Made by a program: the position numbers and the translations under genes
NCBI GenBank assembly: GCA_016841745.1
Contig: JAENYO010000005.1
Span: forward strand, 84,439 to 148,438
Origin: Acetomicrobium hydrogeniformans
Lineage (GTDB): Bacteria > Synergistota > Synergistia > Synergistales > JAFGMB01
Length of the DNA stretch: 64,000 nt
Direction of reading: 5' to 3'
Notes under the pieces: model-generated
What the model was told of the DNA's origin: nothing
The model's database searches: none
Seen by the model: the letters and a program-made list of their open reading frames with translations, nothing else
In this document: positions 60,260-64,000 of the stretch, piece by piece
Position numbering within the stretch: the first letter of the stretch is position 1
Layout: each line of letters starts with the position of its first letter

Positions 60260-61054
60260 CTAAATGATCTCAAACTCTATTATTCCCAATTTACCGTAAT
60301 CTGCCCTGTAATTTCCCTTTTCAGCTAATACCATGGAACCCATAGCACCTGTCAGGAGAAAGTGACCCTTCCTGATGGTATATCCATCTTCAATTATCCT
60401 GTTGACAAGCCAGAGGGCAGACTCCCACTGGTCATCTTTCCATGTATTGCGCCCAACTCCGGTGTCCATTATCTTACCTTCATGATAAAGGCATACTTCT
60501 GCAGTATTGATATCGAATTTATCGGAAGAAATCCTTATTCCTTCCAGAGAACCGGAAGCTATTACGTTACAGGCAATCAGGTCCACCACTCTGTAATTAT
60601 CCAGGTCAGCAAAATTATGATCGGGAAATTCAATAGCAGGCATTACCTCTGCTATTAAATCTTTCATTTCCTTAACGCTACTGACTGGACTGGAAATATC
60701 TGATCCTGGAACAAGTCCTATCTCGGTCTCAATGATCATCTGCCCTGAAAGATAATGGGGAACCCTCCTTTCAGAACAATTTCCCGAAGAATAAAGAACC
60801 CCCGAAAGGGGTTCATCATAGTCAAATTTATTCTGGGCACCAGAAGTACATAATCCTGCTTTAAAACCGCATATATTATCTGAAGCAAGTCTTGAATTGA
60901 GATATTCCTTCTGAACCTCATAGGCTTCTGAGGGAGTAATTCCGGGTTTTAGCACCGAAACAAGAGGAATTTTTTCCCGCTCCCTATATGCTTTAAATAT
61001 GATTTCTGCAACTCTCTTGATATCTTTCATTGGAATGCTTTCGTTTAAGATCAT
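60260..61054 (-). CDS. FAH/MhpD-family hydratase-like enzyme
   Basis: Protein of 264 residues related to 2-keto-4-pentenoate hydratase (MhpD) and the 4-oxalocrotonate decarboxylase branch. Features are SEAYEVQKEYLNSRLASD, GFKAGLCT, then IIETEIGLVPGSDI and VMPAIEFPDHNF, with acidic residues (Glu-x-Glu) expected to bind Mg. The family hydrates or decarboxylates 2-oxo acids in aromatic breakdown. No other degradation gene is near; instead the ATG overlaps the recF stop (ATGA), embedding it in the replication gene cluster. Confidence 0.85.
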   Translation of the reverse strand: MILNESIPMKDIKRVAEIIFKAYREREKIPLVSVLKPGITPSEAYEVQKEYLNSRLASDNICGFKAGLCTSGAQNKFDYDEPLSGVLYSSGNCSERRVPHYLSGQMIIETEIGLVPGSDISSPVSSVKEMKDLIAEVMPAIEFPDHNFADLDNYRVVDLIACNVIASGSLEGIRISSDKFDINTAEVCLYHEGKIMDTGVGRNTWKDDQWESALWLVNRIIEDGYTIRKGHFLLTGAMGSMVLAEKGNYRADYGKLGIIEFEII

Positions 61055-62136
61055 ATCTTCCCTCCAGGGTCAGGTATTGTGCTTTTCTCAATTCTGCCAT
61101 TCTTTACTTCCCACACTACTCCGGGCCAATTCTTTATGTTATTCTCAGCTGTTGCCGCAAATACCTGCCATGAACATCCAGAAAGGGATTTTACCATTAC
61201 TTCCCTTCCTCTTTCATCAAGTTCTGCCGCTATTTCATCAAGGATGAGGATGGGTTTGCGTCTTAAACGCCTTTCAACTGCCCAGGCAGCAGCCAGCATC
61301 AAGGCAACAGAAGCCCTTCTTCTATGCCCCCTGCTGAATTTTTCAGAAGCATTCTGATCTCCGCAGGTCATAATTATATCGTCCCTCTGTGGACCAACCA
61401 GGGGTATCCTGTATTTCTGCTCTTCCTTCCTTCTAAGCTCAATGGATTCCCAGAAATCCTGGAGGGGGTCTTCCACACCAACTGAACCTCCCCTTATGTG
61501 TTTAAGCTCCAGCTTTCCCGGAAGGAGATCAGGAAAGGAAGAAAGACCAGCACAGACAAGATCCATGGCAGTTATCCTGGATGACCATATCCAGGATACA
61601 AGAGGAGCCAGGACCTTTGAAGTAATACCCGTATCCCTGCCCTGCTTCAGAAGTACAGTACGATGTCTTAATGCCCTTTTGCAGTCATTCAATCTGCTGG
61701 CATAAAGGGGAAAAATAAGAGCACATATTCTGTCCATATATCTTCTTCTTCCTGAAGGAGAACCATCTATAAGGGAAAGATCTCCCGGGAGAAAAGCAAG
61801 GGCCGGTATTCTGGACCTTACCGATGAAAAGTTGGATCTTTTTCCATCACAGCTGATCAGATTACTGGAACCCATAACAGTATAGATCTCAATATGTTCC
61901 TCTCCTGCAAAAAATCCCTTCATAAGAGTCTGTTCGGAAGGCTGGTTCCAGTTAACAAGAGATGATTTTCGAAGTGACCTGAAAGGACCCCATCCAGTAA
62001 GAAGGTGCAGAGTTTCAAGGGTATTTGTCTTCCCTGAACCGTTCTCACCGATAAGAAGATTAAGCCCCATGGACCATTCAAGTCTCTGGGGCTTAAGATT
62101 TCTGAAATTACGGTTTGCAGAAGATATGCAATACAT
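61051..62136 (-). CDS. recF: DNA replication and repair protein RecF
   Basis: Protein of 361 residues. It begins MYCISSANRNFRNLKPQRLE, has Walker A GENGSGKTNTLETLHL, the SMC-like signature region KFSRGHRRRASVALMLAAAW and Walker B ILILDEIAAELDERG. It loads RecA at gaps with RecO and RecR. The start at ATG 62136, four bases after the dnaN stop, fits the usual RecF N-terminus; the longer frame (TTG 62166) would overlap dnaN. The sequence is divergent but complete. Confidence 0.95.
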   Translation of the reverse strand: MYCISSANRNFRNLKPQRLEWSMGLNLLIGENGSGKTNTLETLHLLTGWGPFRSLRKSSLVNWNQPSEQTLMKGFFAGEEHIEIYTVMGSSNLISCDGKRSNFSSVRSRIPALAFLPGDLSLIDGSPSGRRRYMDRICALIFPLYASRLNDCKRALRHRTVLLKQGRDTGITSKVLAPLVSWIWSSRITAMDLVCAGLSSFPDLLPGKLELKHIRGGSVGVEDPLQDFWESIELRRKEEQKYRIPLVGPQRDDIIMTCGDQNASEKFSRGHRRRASVALMLAAAWAVERRLRRKPILILDEIAAELDERGREVMVKSLSGCSWQVFAATAENNIKNWPGVVWEVKNGRIEKSTIPDPGGKI

Positions 62137-62140
62137 CTTC

Positions 62141-63319
62141 CTATTCTGAAACTTCTCCTTCTTCAATGTCTTCTTCTATGGAGGAAATATCGCTGTCAGT
62201 AAGTTTAATTGGCATAAGCATGTAAAGGAAATCATCCTTATTGGGTCTTAACATGGTCATCTGGCCTTCAGGTCCGTTAAATGTAAGATATACCCTTTCA
62301 CCCTGTACAGCCTTCAGACCATCGACAAGGTAGCCAACGTTGAAGGCTATAACAAGGGGTTCACCATCGATGGCTGCATCTAGTACTTCCCTTGCCTCTC
62401 CTATTTCGGGAGCCCTTCCGCTGAGAGTAAGGTCTCCTTCGGGAGACATTTTCATAAGTACCATTCTACTGAAATCTCTTACAACAATATCAACTCTCTC
62501 AAGTGCTGATATGAATTCAGATCTCTTAATTTCCATACTGGAAGTGGTAAGAGGATTAAGTATCTTCTCATAATTGGGGAAAGAAGATTCTATCCTTCGA
62601 ATGGAAAACTCAATTCCATCAAGCTGAAAATAAGCGAGAGAATTATCTATAAGGATCCTTACAGGAGCCTTTTCATCAATACTTCCAGCTATCCTGAGAA
62701 GCTCCTTCAACCCGGTAAGGGGAAGGAGCATTTCACTATTATCGCCACATTCTTCAACCATGCATTTTGATAAAGATAATCGTCTGCCATCCGTGGATAC
62801 TACCCTGACTTCTTTCTCCTTCAGCTGAATCAGGGCAGAACCAAGGTACTTTGGAAATTCTTCTCCTACTGAACCTGCAACAGTACCTTCGGTGAATATT
62901 CTGATAAGCTCTGAAACTTTAATATCACAAAAAAGGTCTGCACTTTCGGATGAAGGAAGATTAGGAAATTCTTCAGGGGAATATGTGGTAAAACGGTATC
63001 TGTTCCTCCCGGCAATAAGAGTTCCCCTGCCATCCTTGTTTATATCGACTGAAAATGTCTGGGTAGGAGCTTTCTTGAAAAGCTCACCAACTACTTTTAT
63101 TGGAAAAACTATATCTCCCGCTTCTTCCACAACCACACCGGAGGCCCTGCATTTTACAGATGTTTTAAGGTCTGTAGCTTCAAGGGTCACTTCAGAAGCG
63201 TTTTTGTTGGCCCTGCAAAATATTCCGGCCAGACTGTTTATGGTACTTTTTGAGCTTGTTGCCCTTTCTGCAATCTGCCAACTTTTCATGAACGATGATC
63301 TTTCAACCTGGAGTTTCAT
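62141..63319 (-). CDS. dnaN: DNA polymerase III beta sliding clamp
   Basis: Protein of 392 residues with three clamp domains. Diagnostic segments: N-terminal MKLQVERSSFMKSWQIAERA, YRFTTYSPEEFPNLPS, VVSTDGRRLSLSKCMVE and the C-terminal LYMLMPIKL. As a ring dimer it tethers the polymerase to DNA. AGGGAGGGG precedes the ATG. A short acidic tail (EEDIEEGE) is extra compared with most family members. Confidence 0.97.
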   Translation of the reverse strand: MKLQVERSSFMKSWQIAERATSSKSTINSLAGIFCRANKNASEVTLEATDLKTSVKCRASGVVVEEAGDIVFPIKVVGELFKKAPTQTFSVDINKDGRGTLIAGRNRYRFTTYSPEEFPNLPSSESADLFCDIKVSELIRIFTEGTVAGSVGEEFPKYLGSALIQLKEKEVRVVSTDGRRLSLSKCMVEECGDNSEMLLPLTGLKELLRIAGSIDEKAPVRILIDNSLAYFQLDGIEFSIRRIESSFPNYEKILNPLTTSSMEIKRSEFISALERVDIVVRDFSRMVLMKMSPEGDLTLSGRAPEIGEAREVLDAAIDGEPLVIAFNVGYLVDGLKAVQGERVYLTFNGPEGQMTMLRPNKDDFLYMLMPIKLTDSDISSIEEDIEEGEVSE

Positions 63320-63584
63320 GTTATCCCCTCCCTTATTGCTTCTTTATCTTTTAAATATAAGTAAAATAGTAGTTCTAGTAGTAAGGTATGTGTATTTGTG
63401 GAAAACTATTGTTTCATATTGGTGTTACACGCTTTTTACTGTGAATAAATTTGTGATGAACCCTGCCGGGTTATACACACTATCCACATAGGAATTGTGA
63501 AAAAGTAAGTATTTCTTTAGTGTCCACAATCTATTTCCAGTAGAATCACCCTTAAATCACAGTTTTTCCTCTATGTTATCCACA
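63320..63584. other. Candidate replication origin (oriC) between dnaA and dnaN
   Basis: DnaA-box-like nonamers: TGTGGAAAA (63397), TTATACACA (63471), CTATCCACA (63480), GTGTCCACA (63520) and a perfect TTATCCACA (63576, inside the end of dnaA). An AT-rich stretch near 63341-63375 could be the unwinding element. The dnaA-dnaN gap is a standard oriC location. The dnaN promoter also lies in this gap. Confidence 0.65.
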
Positions 63585-64000
63585 ATTTTTTTAACTCTGG
63601 GCTGCTCCACCAGGAGTTTGTCCACTTTTCTCTGGGCATGGAGAACCGTGGTATGGTCCTTCTTGTTAAAGGCAAATCCTATCTGCTGAAGACTTGATTC
63701 AGTATGCTTTCTCGAAAGATACATGGCTATCTGTCTTGCAAAAGCTATCTGAGATGTTCTTTTGCTGCTTTTCAGGTCTTCTACAGTAAAGCTGAAATTC
63801 TCTGCAACTATCTGCTGAATTGTTTCAACACTTACCGGACCATGAGATACATGGCGGATAACATCTTTAAGCCATATGGCGGCATTATCCACAGTCATAG
63901 GTTCACTGTTGAGGGCAGAACAGGCTATTATCCTGTTCAGGGCTCCCTCAAGTTCTCTGATATTACTGGGAACATTGTTTGCCAGGAAATCTATTATTTC
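63557..64000 (-). CDS. dnaA: Chromosomal replication initiator DnaA (C-terminal part, cut by window edge)
   Basis: 147 codons in frame to base 64000, running off the right edge. The start of this part, EIIDFLANNVPSNIRELEGA, is the sensor-2 region of the AAA+ domain. Domain IV follows, with QIAFARQIAMYLSRKHTESS and the DnaA signature FNKKDHTTVLHAQRKV that contacts DnaA boxes. A perfect DnaA box overlaps the 3' end of the gene. Confidence 0.97.
   Translation of the reverse strand, partial: EIIDFLANNVPSNIRELEGALNRIIACSALNSEPMTVDNAAIWLKDVIRHVSHGPVSVETIQQIVAENFSFTVEDLKSSKRTSQIAFARQIAMYLSRKHTESSLQQIGFAFNKKDHTTVLHAQRKVDKLLVEQPRVKKIVDNIEEKL

Noticed and set aside
1-64000. tRNA, rRNA genes and CRISPR arrays
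   Set aside because: I looked for T-arm signatures, rRNA-like blocks and regularly spaced repeats and saw none; a tRNA finder would settle the first.

Overview
Organism. The window looks like a chromosome segment of a member of the Synergistota. The main evidence is three consecutive exported proteins (3.4-10.4 kb). Each ends in a Gly/Ser-rich stretch with one Cys, then a hydrophobic helix and one to three basic or polar residues. That is the Synerg-CTERM sorting signal, known only from that phylum. A branched-chain amino acid (Liv) ABC system and a diderm-type exopolysaccharide export machine (YjbH barrel plus SLBB protein) fit this assignment. Both window edges cut genes: an iron-sulfur protein on the left and dnaA on the right.

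Layout. 0-3 kb holds a truncated 4Fe-4S protein, then a SecB-like chaperone gene, a PC4/YdbC-type nucleic-acid-binding gene and a REP-associated transposase gene; these last three lie between inverted copies of a ~38-bp repeat. 3-10.5 kb holds the three Synerg-CTERM proteins; the first is preceded by a cyclic-di-GMP-I riboswitch and a terminator, and the second is a papain-type peptidase. 10.5-15 kb is a four-gene surface-glycan operon (polysaccharide deacetylase, ATP-grasp, two glycosyltransferases). 15.2-16.8 kb is a macrodomain plus homoserine dehydrogenase pair. 16.9-23.7 kb is one long minus-strand unit, panB-ilvE-livJHMGF, led by a promoter, a 33-codon valine-rich leader peptide and an attenuator-type terminator. 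23.8-29 kb has an FAD dehydrogenase, three tandem ketopantoate-reductase-family genes and a 3-methyladenine glycosylase. 29-35.5 kb is mixed: a Schlafen/AlbA-type protein, a ferredoxin, a PAS-GAF-HD-GYP protein, a peptidyl-prolyl isomerase and an iron-sulfur aldo-keto reductase.

35.5-51.5 kb is a full Wzx/Wzy-type exopolysaccharide locus: YjbH barrel, SLBB export protein, chain-length protein, initiating sugar transferase, polymerase, glycosyltransferases, flippase, and a CDP-3,6-dideoxyhexose module (rfbF, rfbG, rfbH and an RmlC-type epimerase). 51.7-57.7 kb is accessory: a VanZ-like protein, a prolyl-tRNA synthetase paralogue that has lost its catalytic motifs but kept its editing domain, a MarR regulator next to a tiny exported repeat protein with matching operator motifs, and two tandem exported paralogues of unknown function. 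57.8-64 kb is the replication-origin region in the order dciA, mnmG, an FAH-family gene, recF, dnaN, [oriC-like DnaA boxes], dnaA.

How it fits together. Two themes stand out. One is c-di-GMP and the cell surface: the riboswitch upstream of a surface-sorted protein, an HD-GYP phosphodiesterase and two glycan loci lie within 50 kb. The other is the valine/pantoate branch: PanB, IlvE and Liv uptake under a putative valyl-tRNA-sensing attenuator, with three PanE-like reductases a few kb away. All family names come from reading the sequence by eye, with no database search.
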